From contig QHVI01000072.1 in the NCBI GenBank assembly GCA_003223515.1, positions 1 to 45,466 on the forward strand: a DNA stretch of 45,466 nucleotides, written 5' to 3'. The stretch comes from Candidatus Angelobacter sp. Gp1-AA117 (lineage in GTDB: Bacteria > Acidobacteriota > Terriglobia > Terriglobales > Acidobacteriaceae). Positions 19,098 through 27,987 of this stretch are shown piece by piece. How positions within the stretch are numbered: the first letter of the stretch is position 1; the number at the start of each line of letters is the position of its first letter. Made by a program: the position numbers and the translations under genes. The notes under the pieces are model-generated. The model was not told the origin of the DNA and searched no databases. It saw nothing but the letters and a program-made list of their open reading frames with translations.

Positions 19098-20890
19098 ACT
19101 GACGGAACCTTATTCTTGCCGGATATCCGGTTCATGCGGCGGGCTAACTCCGGATTTCTGAACCTCAGATTTGCGCCTCTGGTGTGCGCGTTGATCTGCT
19201 GCAACCGTGGATATAGCACTGGCTCAAAGCTGGAAAGGAACCACCTCTGTGGCCGTCGCACATGCACGTGCATATGCAGCGTACCCAACCGGTTGTCTGT
19301 CGTTAAGGCCTGCATCTGACCGACAGGCAGATTCTTGATTTGGAAATCGACTGCCCTGGTTTTTTCAATTTCTGTAATGCTTCCAAAGCCGATCTCCTCG
19401 TAATGTTCGTCCAGAACTCCCTTCTTTTCGACTGTCATCGTGCGCCGTTCGCCGGTGACTCTGGCAGAAGCGTTCAAAAAATATCGCGCAGTCTCCTCAT
19501 CACGGGTGCGCAACAGCATGATCGTATTGGGGGCCGATGAAACGTCGTCGCCAAAGCTGCGGCTGACGCTCCGTAGCTGAGGAATCGATTGCAGTGAGAA
19601 CAGTAATGCGATATTGCTGCCGCGGGCGGTTTGCAGGATTTGGGCAAAATTGGGATATGCAAACGGGGCAAATTCATCCAGGATCACGCTGACCATCGGA
19701 CGCCCATCCCGGCGCCTCTCCTGCTCGTTCAGATAACGGCTTCCGACCATGAGCTGAAGATTCTGAAGCAGCATTCGGCCGAGGGCCGTGACAGCTCTGG
19801 CGTTCTTATTGGTATTCAATGAGACAAAAAGAACCAACCCCTGGTCCACGATCTCATCGAGCGTCAACAGGTCTTCGTATGCGTTCGTGATAACGGAGAG
19901 ATCGTCTTCCGTAAACATCCCAAGCTCGTTTAATAATCCCTGGATCTTCTGCAGGCGCTCCCGGTCTTCGAGTGATTGCAGCAAGTTCTTTGCCGACATC
20001 TCGAAGTTCTGGCAGCGCTGCTGTGAGATATCCGGTTGATTGCTTATCATGTGCGAGGCCCTGCTAATTTGTTCTTTCAGAACCAGTTCGTCCCTGGCCA
20101 TAACCAGGACATCGGGAATGTTGTGGATCTTTCCTGTGTAATCGAGGACGCGGCAAATGTCGCTCAAATACGCCGCCTGATGTCCCCGGAAAAAGTCCTG
20201 CCGCTGCAGGAAGGAATCAAAGAAGGCGTTTACCAGTTCCTGGCTTGAGCCTCCCTTGTTATAGAGCGGATTAAAGCGCACGGAGACTTCGGGCCGAAAT
20301 GGATCAAGAACCCTTAATTGATGCAGCCGTCCGGCTGCGGCAATCTCCGGCAGCAGGTCATTCAAGAATTCCTGGTCACCTTTGCCATCAAAGATGATTA
20401 CTGGTAAGTGCTGCCCGTTCACCTTCCGCCGAATGTCCTGAGCGGAGATATTGTGCAGCAAAGTCGTCTTTCCAGACCCTGACTGGCCAACCACTACAGT
20501 TTGCATCCGGCGCGAGTCATCCGACCAATACCAGGGCCGTGAATAGATGTCGTAGCCGGAAATGATGGCATTCTGGTCAAAAGCCCGCTCAACATGGCGA
20601 TGATCTTTGAGCATCGGAACGAAGACGGTGGGGTGCGGCCAGGCGTTCTCGATGCGCTTCTTACGAATCCTGAGATACCAAACGACACTGATTCCGGCTC
20701 CGATGAGGGCAATCAGATAAAAGCTCAATTCCACGATTTGGTGCGTGCGAATATGAAAGCTGGAAACCAAGAGATAAAAACCGACTCCAAGCACGGCCAC
20801 AGCCAACACGACAAGAACAAGCGCACCGTTGTCCTCGTGCGTGCGGTGGTACTCACGGCGGCCATACTCGTAGCTGTTGTGACTGATCAT
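19094..20890 (-). CDS. Type IV coupling protein (VirD4/TraD-like ATPase)
   Basis: A 598-residue protein with two N-terminal TM helices (residues ~22-43 and ~57-75), then a RecA-like motor with Walker A VGQSGSGKTT (~135-143) and Walker B VSVILDEFA. QTARGSNIALLFSLQSIPQL is the TraM-recognition region characteristic of TraD/TraG proteins. It couples the relaxosome to the secretion channel at the inner membrane. The ATG at 20890 overlaps the previous stop as ATGA, so a longer frame from 20956 is rejected. No lesions are visible. Confidence 0.88.
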   Translation of the reverse strand: MISHNSYEYGRREYHRTHEDNGALVLVVLAVAVLGVGFYLLVSSFHIRTHQIVELSFYLIALIGAGISVVWYLRIRKKRIENAWPHPTVFVPMLKDHRHVERAFDQNAIISGYDIYSRPWYWSDDSRRMQTVVVGQSGSGKTTLLHNISAQDIRRKVNGQHLPVIIFDGKGDQEFLNDLLPEIAAAGRLHQLRVLDPFRPEVSVRFNPLYNKGGSSQELVNAFFDSFLQRQDFFRGHQAAYLSDICRVLDYTGKIHNIPDVLVMARDELVLKEQISRASHMISNQPDISQQRCQNFEMSAKNLLQSLEDRERLQKIQGLLNELGMFTEDDLSVITNAYEDLLTLDEIVDQGLVLFVSLNTNKNARAVTALGRMLLQNLQLMVGSRYLNEQERRRDGRPMVSVILDEFAPFAYPNFAQILQTARGSNIALLFSLQSIPQLRSVSRSFGDDVSSAPNTIMLLRTRDEETARYFLNASARVTGERRTMTVEKKGVLDEHYEEIGFGSITEIEKTRAVDFQIKNLPVGQMQALTTDNRLGTLHMHVHVRRPQRWFLSSFEPVLYPRLQQINAHTRGANLRFRNPELARRMNRISGKNKVPSV

Positions 20891-21108
20891 TGGGCAAAAC
20901 TGAAATAGAAGAAGACGCCAACCACAAACAGGGCAACCAGACCTAAGGTCAGCCATAGTGGGTGAATACGTGGGCGATTATTTGTATCCCTTGGCATGGC
21001 CGGATCACCTGCATTCCGACCGATCTGTGCCAGGAAGCTCCTTTCGGAATCCCGAGCGTAGGCATCGCGAAGAAGCTTCCGCATTTCGATCTCGGTGAGG
21101 TATGGCAC
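20887..21108 (-). CDS. Small single-pass membrane protein
   Basis: A 73-residue protein with a charged N-terminus (VPYLTEIEMRKLLRDAYARD) and one C-terminal TM helix (LWLTLGLVALFVVGVFFYF). The GTG at 21108 follows the VirB9-like stop at once; an ATG eight codons later is an alternative. It overlaps the coupling-protein start by 4 bases, so the two are probably co-translated. It may be a membrane partner of the T4CP; no family recognised. Confidence 0.55.
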   Translation of the reverse strand: MPYLTEIEMRKLLRDAYARDSERSFLAQIGRNAGDPAMPRDTNNRPRIHPLWLTLGLVALFVVGVFFYFSFAQ

Positions 21109-21109
21109 C

Positions 21110-21946
21110 TTAGAACACCATCGTGGCTTGCACTTTGTGCGAGCCCTCAGGGCCAAACTTCAGTTGGAGGATTGAAGGGCCGGCTACGGCTTCACGAATG
21201 GCAATGACTCCGCGGGTTTCTTCACCCGGCTGAATATCTTCTTTCTGCACCTCGGCTTTTGCCAAGCTGAGCGGCCGTTCTCGCAATTTGCCGAGTTTAT
21301 GGAGCATCTGGGCCTCAAGCTGCATGTGTCTCAGCGACTGGATGGAGATCGATGTCTCAGGAGCAATCGCTTCTATGAGTTGCGGCGTGGTCACGCGATA
21401 GGGATGAGCGGACTGGTTACGGATAGAGTAGTGAATGTATGTAGTATTCCTGGACTGAAATACATCCTCGATTCGAACAGTGATGCGATCTTTGGCATCT
21501 TTGATGCTGGTCGAGTCCACCCGCTCAGCTCCGAGCAGCGCCCGGGTGAACATCATGTCAGCAATGTCATTCATTTGATCTTTGCTCTCCGGCACGACTT
21601 TCGGTGCTGGAACACGGCTGTCAACTGCGAAATTCATGTTCTTTACCTCCCCTGGGGGTTCGAGCTCATATGCAAAGCGGCGAGAAGCGGTCCAGACGAA
21701 TAGATCCGTCGAGGCCCCTGCCTTCAAAGGCTTAATGAAGACCTTGTCCTCGTGACGCTCAATCTGAAATGCAGGACTGCCGGCAGCGGCCACGGTTACC
21801 GGTTCTCCGAACTCAAGCACAGTCAGGTGATCGAGCGCCGTGGCAACATGGATGACCTCGCCTGTACCCGGCTGACTCATCTTCAGCTCGTCAGCCGACG
21901 TGACAACTGCATACATCGTCAACAGAAATATGAGTGCGCGCTTCAT
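21110..21946 (-). CDS. VirB9/TrbG-like protein (second copy)
   Basis: A 278-residue exported protein with signal peptide MKRALIFLLTMYAVVTSADE. The N-terminal domain has the VirB9 pattern (ALDHLTVLEFGEPVTVAAAG, then DKVFIKPLKAGASTDLFVWT), and the C-terminal beta domain includes RNTTYIHYSIRNQSAHPYRV. VirB9 proteins form the outer-membrane core complex with VirB7 and VirB10. The ATG at 21946 with gaaggtc upstream is chosen because it begins the signal peptide. It shares its layout with the gene at 40338-41270, so the element carries two VirB9-like proteins. Confidence 0.7.
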   Translation of the reverse strand: MKRALIFLLTMYAVVTSADELKMSQPGTGEVIHVATALDHLTVLEFGEPVTVAAAGSPAFQIERHEDKVFIKPLKAGASTDLFVWTASRRFAYELEPPGEVKNMNFAVDSRVPAPKVVPESKDQMNDIADMMFTRALLGAERVDSTSIKDAKDRITVRIEDVFQSRNTTYIHYSIRNQSAHPYRVTTPQLIEAIAPETSISIQSLRHMQLEAQMLHKLGKLRERPLSLAKAEVQKEDIQPGEETRGVIAIREAVAGPSILQLKFGPEGSHKVQATMVF

Positions 21947-22013
21947 GATGACCTTCGAATTCTTAACGAACGGAACCGGATTGCTCCGGCTCCGTTCTGG
22001 GTTAATTGTTGAT

Positions 22014-24460
22014 TCATCCGAAGAAGAACTGGCCGTCCTTGTACTGAAAAAGGAACGTCTGTTTTTCTCCACCTTCAATTTTCTCGACCAGGAAACTGCG
22101 CCCTTCAGAATCCCGATGGATTGACATCCCGGTCACCTCCGGCACAACCACCCGGACGGTCTTGCCGCCCGTCTGTTCTGCCAGCTTTGCCACGAGTTCC
22201 TGCGGAAAGGCGTGAAACAGGATTGAGCCACTGCCCTGGCCATTGCAAACGACCCGGTTCAAGGCCTGGCACCATCCCATCCGGTTTTCCGTTTTGCTCG
22301 CTGCCCAGACACGCACGTAAGAGATGATCGCTTTCATCTCCTGCTTGGCCCGTTCCTCACCGTGATAGTGAGCGGAATAAGCTTTGCGACGTGCCTGCAG
22401 CTTTTGCTTCCGCAGTTCTTTATCAGTTCCTTTGCGCACAGCCTCCCATTCGGCCTGCGCCTTGTCGAGATCAGCTTTGAGTTTGTCCTGCCGCTCGGAA
22501 ATACGGCCCACCACTGCCGCATAAACGCTGTTTACATAGCGGCATTCATCGAACATCGGTCGGGTAACTTCTTCTCCCGAAACGAGTCCTTTAAATTCCT
22601 CTATGGGCAGCTTCGCCGTGAGCAGATCTTCAATCTCCTTGCGAACATGGTTATAGAGTTTCCCGATACGGTCGGTGTCATCCACATCGAGGTGAATGGG
22701 CAAATCCGAAATCCGCGACTCATTCTTGTACTTGAGCCACGGCGCCGGATTTATCTGTTGGCGGATGTCGGCGATGATCTTGGCATCGGGCTCAACTTCG
22801 TGCTTGAGACTGTCGAGCGCCTTCTGCAATTCGGTGACGAGCTGATAGGCGAGATCGCTCCTGCCCGCAGCCAAACACGAGGTCTTCAGGTCGGTAATCA
22901 TGCCGATCTGATTTCCACGCGCCTTGATCGCCACATGTTCGAGATTCCACCAGGGAGATTTGGCCTTTCGGAGCTTCATCTTCTGCTGATGGAATTCGTT
23001 CGTGAGGGAGAACCGCTTCCGGACGAATCTCGGAAACCGGTTTTCTTCCAGAATGCAGATCCAGTCAAAATCAAAATCACCGCCGTTTTTCTTGGCTGCT
23101 TCTGAATGGAGAACATACGTTCCTTCCAGAAGCAACTGTTGTGTCGCAATCTGCCCAGCCAAGTCGTACGAAGTCCTGCATCCCTGCTCATCCAGACTGC
23201 GATTGAGCTGCATGATGAGTTCCGTCGAACCGACGTGCTCTATCGGCAACAAGTCTTCACACATGCGTATGGGATATCGGACGCACAGACCACGCTTGGA
23301 CTCAAGCGCCACAATGGCTTGCTGTTTCGAGATCCAGTCAGATCCCGCATACAGCCGTCCATCGTGAACGACCAGGTACCCGTCATCGGCAAGTGCATAG
23401 GCCGGCAGACGGAATCCTCCGCCAGTCGCTGCTTTGAAAGCCCAGCGGGCCAGCAGACGGTTGAGTTGATTGTTAACGTAGGGGTAGCGGACGATATGCC
23501 CACTGGTATCAGCCAATAGCGCAGCCTCGACTGTCCGTACTTCCTCGTCCTGGGTTTTCTCGCTGTCGTCCAGGCCGAGGAGTTCGAGCAGTTCCGTGTA
23601 CCGGCCCTCGCTGATCGAATCGTTCAACCTGCGCACCTGACCCAGAGCTTCCGGCAGGATCTCAAGCTGAATCGAATCATCGGGCGCATGTTCAATGAGG
23701 GTGTAGCTGGATTCAAATTCAAGCTTGCGCGAGAATTCACGAATTCCCAGCACCACCGGCCCACGAAACCTGCGGCCTTTGCCAAAGACGGAATACATTA
23801 CGACAGGCACCTTCAGGCCCGGCTTCACCGCACTTTCCGGGAGGACAATGTCGGCGTCGAGCAGCTGCGCCGCCTCATCCTCCATGCCTTGAAAGAGCCT
23901 TTGGCTTGTGTCTTTTCAAACGCCAGCCGGAACTGATGGAAGCAGTTTTCAGGTAGTTGGAGTTTTGAGAAGAGTGACCGCCGAATCCAACCGCGGCAGT
24001 CGTTCGTCCCCAGAACGTGATCCTCGACTACCAGCACCGAAACATCCGGCTCCTCGATCACCACCTTGCAGGAGGAGACCAGGATGCCGAAGTAGACGAT
24101 AGCTGCTTGCGGCCAGTGCTGGAAGCGTTCCGCAATCGATTGGCTGTGGTCCTTGTCCACGAAGTAGAACTTGCCATCCTTGGATGAACCACTCGCCCCT
24201 ACCAATTTGTACGGAGTGTTTTTGAACTTGAGGTTCGCCATTGCGTTTTCGACCTGCGATTCCTCATATGCATCCAGAGGCTCGTTCGGCACGTTCACAA
24301 CAGCGACTTTGATTCCGGGATACAGCGCATTGAGAAGGGTATTCTCGAGCGTCGTCTCCAGGTTCGTGAGCCGTTGGGTCACACTTCCTGTTGAATCGAT
24401 GTCAAGCGTAACAACCTGCTCGATTGAAAACTTGTTCGTTTTGTTGCTATACTTTTCCAT
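22014..24460 (-). CDS. Two-barrel RNA polymerase-like protein (RdRP/YonO type), one frameshift
   Basis: Two overlapping frames (24460 to 23825, and 23885 to 22014) join if one G is restored near 23886-23888, giving AKGSFKGMEDEAAQL and an 815-residue protein. Marks seen: a CRGWIRRSLFSKL ... HQFRLAFEKTQAKGSFKG ... DIVLPESAVKP series (~155-213), matching the DGIGRIS / FQIRYGGYKG / LRPSM order of eukaryotic RdRPs; VRYPIRMCEDLLPI; GGDFDFDW (Asp 462, 464, 466; codons at 23078-23064) in place of the catalytic DxDGD; and GNQIGMITDLK ... LQKALDSLKHEV (~517-555), matching the later LGxI ... AVDxxK block. Residues ~640-815 are partly coiled coil. The strong aaggag at 24477-24472 supports the ATG at 24460. 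It lies among T4SS genes, suggesting primer or RNA synthesis for the element. The match is by eye, not by search. Confidence 0.6.
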
Positions 24461-24701
24461 GAGTAATAAAGCTCCTTAGTTTTTGCTGCGGGAAACCCGG
24501 CAATGACTAAGGGGCTTTTTTGCTTTCCCCGTACACTCTGTCTGCCTGGCCTCCCTGGTTTTGGGTTTCTGGCCAGGCACCGACTAGAGCCGGGTCAGCA
24601 CATCTCCCTACATGAATGTGTAGGGTCTTCAAAGGACCGTAAGCTCGACGAGCCTGTTGGTCTCTTTTGAAAACTCGTGCCAACTCGCGTCCCTCTGCTG
24701 T
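24461..24701 (-). promoter_or_regulatory. Structured leader upstream of the polymerase-like gene
   Basis: A 241-bp gap in an otherwise tightly packed operon. It holds three strong hairpins: CCCTACA/TGTAGGG (24607-24626), a perfect 9-bp TGCCTGGCC/GGCCAGGCA (24544-24580), and a 12-bp arm pair (24507-24518 with 24469-24480, one mismatch) with a further inner stem. On the coding strand the last hairpin buries the aaggag Shine-Dalgarno of the downstream gene, so translation should depend on unfolding. Two smaller stems (ggctcg-t-cgagc and ggtc-gacc) lie near 24630-24660. It resembles no riboswitch class I can name. Confidence 0.55.
24469..24522 (+). terminator. Terminator-like hairpin with T6 on the plus strand
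   Basis: Read on the plus strand, the 12-bp stem at 24469-24480/24507-24518 is followed by six Ts (24517-24522), the form of an intrinsic terminator. No plus-strand gene ends nearby, so it may block antisense transcription through the transfer operon or be a side effect of the leader hairpin on the other strand. Confidence 0.4.
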
Positions 24702-24989
24702 TCAGCTTCGAGACAAAGCCTGTTTCACAATTTTCGGTTCGTTTCCGTTGATCTCCGGCACCGCCTTCCATGCGACCAGCGTGTAAAACACCTGGCCGGA
24801 CTTGAATGCCTGTACTAACGCTTCGCCTTCACTCGCCATCTCCTGCCCCAGCTCCGGTTTCTCGCCAGTACTGCCCGGTTTGGGAAGGAAATAGCGGACG
24901 TTCTCGCTGGTCATCTCCCAGCGCCTGCGACGGCCGTTCCTTTCAGAGCTTCCGGCCGGGCTATCATTTGCTGCTTTTGTTCCATCCAT
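24702..24989 (-). CDS. Small hypothetical protein
   Basis: A 95-residue soluble protein (MDGTKAANDSPAGSSERNGR, then RRRRWEMTSENVRYFLPKPG) with a basic N-terminal stretch and no TM segment. The ATG at 24989 lies nine bases after the VirB8 stop with gagga between, so it is preferred to an earlier in-frame start. It precedes the long structured leader. No family recognised. Confidence 0.5.
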   Translation of the reverse strand: MDGTKAANDSPAGSSERNGRRRRWEMTSENVRYFLPKPGSTGEKPELGQEMASEGEALVQAFKSGQVFYTLVAWKAVPEINGNEPKIVKQALSRS

Positions 24990-24997
24990 GGTGGTCC

Positions 24998-25741
24998 TCA
25001 ATTCGAATTGCTCAGAGATGTGTCTCGGGCGATCGCATCCCGGCGCTCTCCCTCAATCAACCGTTCGGCGTATTCCGCGATAAGCAAGCCACTGGGGTTC
25101 GTCTCTGACCGGCGCTCGGTAATCAGACGGATATGAAATTCGCCTACCAGCTTGTCGGTGGTTTCCTGGTGGTCTCGGATGCGATGGACTTCCTTCACTC
25201 CAAAGGCCGTGAAACTGAGCGGGTCGTCTTTCGCGGTTTCGAGGGAGCGCAGATGAAAGACCGATGTGATCTGTTCATCCTGAATCTTTCCGACCACGTT
25301 GTTTTTCTCAATTGTCGCCAGGGTGCCCCGCCGGAGATTTGCGGTCGTCATATTCAAGCCGTCAGCCCAGTTTCTGTTCACGCTTTCCGGCGAGAAGCTC
25401 AGATAACGGTCCAGGAAAAGCCGTACATAAGCGGTCTTCTCAAAGTCGTTGGGCTCGGCATTTGCTCCCTGAGATACCAGCAGCGGCCTGGCAGGCCCCG
25501 GCTTGTCACCAACGACGACTGCAGAGCCAGCCGAATCCACTCGGATCACGGTAGGCGGTTGCAGACGCACATAGGCGGCCAGGGCGACGGCCAACAACGT
25601 CGTCGGCACGCAGATGAACGCCAACACCATGGCGCGATTGGCATACGCGCGCAAAGCGCCGTCGTGTTCGTAATACCGGCTATACCGAAGCTTTTCCGGC
25701 GCTTGCTCCTTCTCTTTAGGATCTGGTTTCTTTAGCCACAT
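24998..25741 (-). CDS. VirB8/TrbF-like inner-membrane T4SS protein
   Basis: A 247-residue protein: ~40 cytoplasmic residues, one TM helix (MVLAFICVPTTLLAVALAAY, ~37-56), then a periplasmic alpha/beta domain as in VirB8/TrbF (YVRLFLDRYLSFSPESVN, then VFHLRSLETAKDDPLSFTAF). VirB8 assembles the inner-membrane part of the channel. The ATG at 25741 with aggagaaaaggtc upstream is chosen. It overlaps the end of a small membrane-protein frame. Confidence 0.7.
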   Translation of the reverse strand: MWLKKPDPKEKEQAPEKLRYSRYYEHDGALRAYANRAMVLAFICVPTTLLAVALAAYVRLQPPTVIRVDSAGSAVVVGDKPGPARPLLVSQGANAEPNDFEKTAYVRLFLDRYLSFSPESVNRNWADGLNMTTANLRRGTLATIEKNNVVGKIQDEQITSVFHLRSLETAKDDPLSFTAFGVKEVHRIRDHQETTDKLVGEFHIRLITERRSETNPSGLLIAEYAERLIEGERRDAIARDTSLSNSN

Positions 25742-25874
25742 GACCTTTTCTCCTGCTTCGAAACAAACGGCCAAAGAAGCGGCCGATGAAAAATGCAATC
25801 AAAGTGCTGATATTCCAGGGACGAAAGCGGCTGTCCTTGGGCTCATAAATTGGTCCTCGATACCATGGCAGCAT
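25716..25874 (-). CDS. 52-residue membrane-associated protein
   Basis: The frame MLPWYRGPIYEPKDSRFRPW is followed by a hydrophobic, glycine-containing helix (NISTLIAFFIGRFFGRLF) and a basic tail. The ATG at 25874 has ggaaaggttagca just upstream. It starts three bases after the VirB6 stop and overlaps the VirB8 start by 26 bases, so it fits neatly in the operon. It may be a small inner-membrane T4SS component; no family recognised. Confidence 0.5.
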   Translation of the reverse strand: MLPWYRGPIYEPKDSRFRPWNISTLIAFFIGRFFGRLFRSRRKGHVAKETRS

Positions 25875-25876
25875 TG

Positions 25877-27145
25877 CTAACCTTTCCTTTCCGGTTCATG
25901 CGTTCTCCTGGGCGCCATCACTTTCTTCCCATTGCCGCCCACGATAGTGCCGGCAAATCTCCCCGCATGAAAGGCCACTGTTTGGGTGACACCGACAGGC
26001 CGAAACGCCGTGGAAGAAGCTGATTTCCTCTGTGAGGCACCGCCTCCACTGCCTGTTCCGGCACTCGCAGCTGCTGCTTGCTGGGTTCCGGTTCCACTTT
26101 GGTCGGGTGAGGCAGCAGGCGCAGATTCGCCCATGGCGCTCATCATCCCCGCACGAATTGTTTCTGCCATGCTTGGTTGCGGAGGGGGCGCGGAAGAAGA
26201 AGCCATTGCCCCGGTTCCCGCCGTGGCGGATGCTCCCGCTCCTGCGTTAGCTGCCGCTGGTGCCGCCTCGGATACAGCTCCGGCTCCCGCCGAAAAACCG
26301 CTGACCGCAGAAATAGCAGCTCCCGCCGCTGTGGCGGCAGCCCGCACAAATGTAGAAGCCGTAGATCCCACGTCTCCGGAAATCAATTTCTTCGCAATGA
26401 AAGGAATCAGACCTAAAGCCAGCGCATAGAAAATGCTGACCATGCCCAGAACTGTGGCGTCAGATGAGCCACGGAAGAAGCCCTGCAGAAAGCCCTGGTT
26501 CATCACCTCGTCAACACGATTGAACTGAATTGCGGTGATGAGGGAGCCGAACGTCGCGTAAAGAATTCCCCAGGCATTCCAGATCATCAGGTTCGTTGCA
26601 TAACTCTTTGCCAGCTGCCCAACTCCTGCCATCGGCAAAAGAGCAAGAACTAAAGGCCCCAGCACATAAAGGACGCAACCATAGAGCACATAAAAGAAAG
26701 CAAAAATGACGACCATCATGGCATAGATCAGATAAGCCGCAAGCAGCATGAGGGCGGTTGTAATTGACGCAAACGTCGCATTGATCGCAGGCAGAATCGC
26801 TTCGATGCCGTTGCTGCTGAATTGCTGTTTCAACTGGTCGAACCAGCTCAGGAACATATCACCTGCACCTGAGCTGTTATCGATGAATTGCGCCACTTGA
26901 TTAAACGAGCCGTTGACCTCGCGAAACACGGTGCTCCAATTAGCCAGGATGATGGCAATAACGAGGTACTTGATTCCGGTTATGGCGAGGGACTGTACAT
27001 CGCCGCCACGCAAGGCAGCCTGATAGAGGCCAATGAGGAACCCGACGACCAGAATGGTGTAACCAATCCCGACGACCGTGGTTATCATCGCGGTCTTATC
27101 GATTCCGTTTAAGCCCTGATTGAGCAATTGCTGGAAATAAAACAT
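25877..27145 (-). CDS. VirB6/TrbL-like polytopic membrane protein
   Basis: A 422-residue protein with about six hydrophobic helices in residues 20-255, including MLLAAYLIYAMMVVIFAFFY and GCVLYVLGPLVLALLPMAG, as in VirB6/TrbL channel proteins. Residues ~265-380 are a low-complexity Ala/Gly/Ser/Pro tail, also seen in TrbL relatives. It begins two bases after the previous stop and ends with TAG. It would form part of the inner-membrane channel. Confidence 0.75.
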   Translation of the reverse strand: MFYFQQLLNQGLNGIDKTAMITTVVGIGYTILVVGFLIGLYQAALRGGDVQSLAITGIKYLVIAIILANWSTVFREVNGSFNQVAQFIDNSSGAGDMFLSWFDQLKQQFSSNGIEAILPAINATFASITTALMLLAAYLIYAMMVVIFAFFYVLYGCVLYVLGPLVLALLPMAGVGQLAKSYATNLMIWNAWGILYATFGSLITAIQFNRVDEVMNQGFLQGFFRGSSDATVLGMVSIFYALALGLIPFIAKKLISGDVGSTASTFVRAAATAAGAAISAVSGFSAGAGAVSEAAPAAANAGAGASATAGTGAMASSSAPPPQPSMAETIRAGMMSAMGESAPAASPDQSGTGTQQAAAASAGTGSGGGASQRKSASSTAFRPVGVTQTVAFHAGRFAGTIVGGNGKKVMAPRRTHEPERKG

Positions 27146-27147
27146 GA

Positions 27148-27977
27148 CTACTGTGACCCCCGCCCCAAGACTTGGCTGGTGCTGTTCCGCAGATTGTTAA
27201 CGTCTGTGGATCCGAATTTCAGGTGGGCGCCAGAGTTGGCCAGGTCAATCGAACGCACCCGTATCAGCTCTGCCATCGCCGACTGGGTGTAGGCATTTGC
27301 ACGGACCAGCCAGGCAGACGCCTGTGCCTCCAGAATCGGGGCGCTGCCCGGAGCGGCATTTTGAATCTGCTGGTTAATCTGATCCGCCGCAGCCAGCTCA
27401 ACATCTGCCAATGCATCCAGTTCCACCGCTTTTTTGAGCGCGGCCTGAGCTTCGGCATCGCTCATATCAACAAGGTCGCGGAGCGGCTGGGGAGCATCCG
27501 CCGGCGCCATCACGGTCCCATACACAGCGCTGTAATTTTGGCTGACCTGTCCGAGGGCCTGCGGATTGTGTGAGAGCAGGGCCTGCTCAAACTGTTGCGG
27601 CGCTGGCAGGGTGGCGCTATTGATGGGCAGTCGGTATAGCTGATTGATCTGGCGCATTTGGCCCTGGAGTTGTGAGGCAAGTCCGCGGGCATTGTTGATC
27701 GCCGTAGTGGGATAAATCACCTGCTGCTGAAAGTTTGCGGCCTGCTGTTGGATCTGCTGGATTTGTGACAACGGCTTGGCTACAACATTCGTCAGCAGAC
27801 TTGAGATCGTATTCAAGCCGGCAGAGATGATCGCGCAGCACGGGTCAAGCCCAAACTGCCCTCGCGCATTGAATGGCGCGACGATGGAATAAACAGCAGC
27901 CCTGAAATGAAGATTACCTTCCACTTCATAGCCGGCCAAAAGCGCTTGGTAAATTCCTTGATTGATTGCATCTTCAT
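27148..27977 (-). pseudogene. VirB5/TrbJ-like protein, frameshifted after its signal peptide
   Basis: The ATG at 27977, with aggtgaaccc upstream and one reading-through stop of the previous gene, opens MKMQSIKEFTKRFWPAMKWK and a hydrophobic VIFISGLLFIP signal segment. The mature part (GQFGLDPCCAIISAGLNTIS and the helical QIQQIQQQAANFQQQVIYPT) is in another frame, so one indel lies near 27855-27890. The body is alpha-helical and closely parallels the next gene (27988-28758), another VirB5/TrbJ-like protein. VirB5 proteins are minor pilus-tip components. Confidence 0.65.
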
Positions 27978-27987
27978 GGGTTCACCT

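Noticed and set aside
23825-24460. Polymerase-like gene as two separate proteins
   Set aside because: The ATG at 23885 has no usable ribosome site and lies in the middle of a conserved motif (AKGSFK|GMED), so a frameshift within one gene is more likely than a split enzyme.
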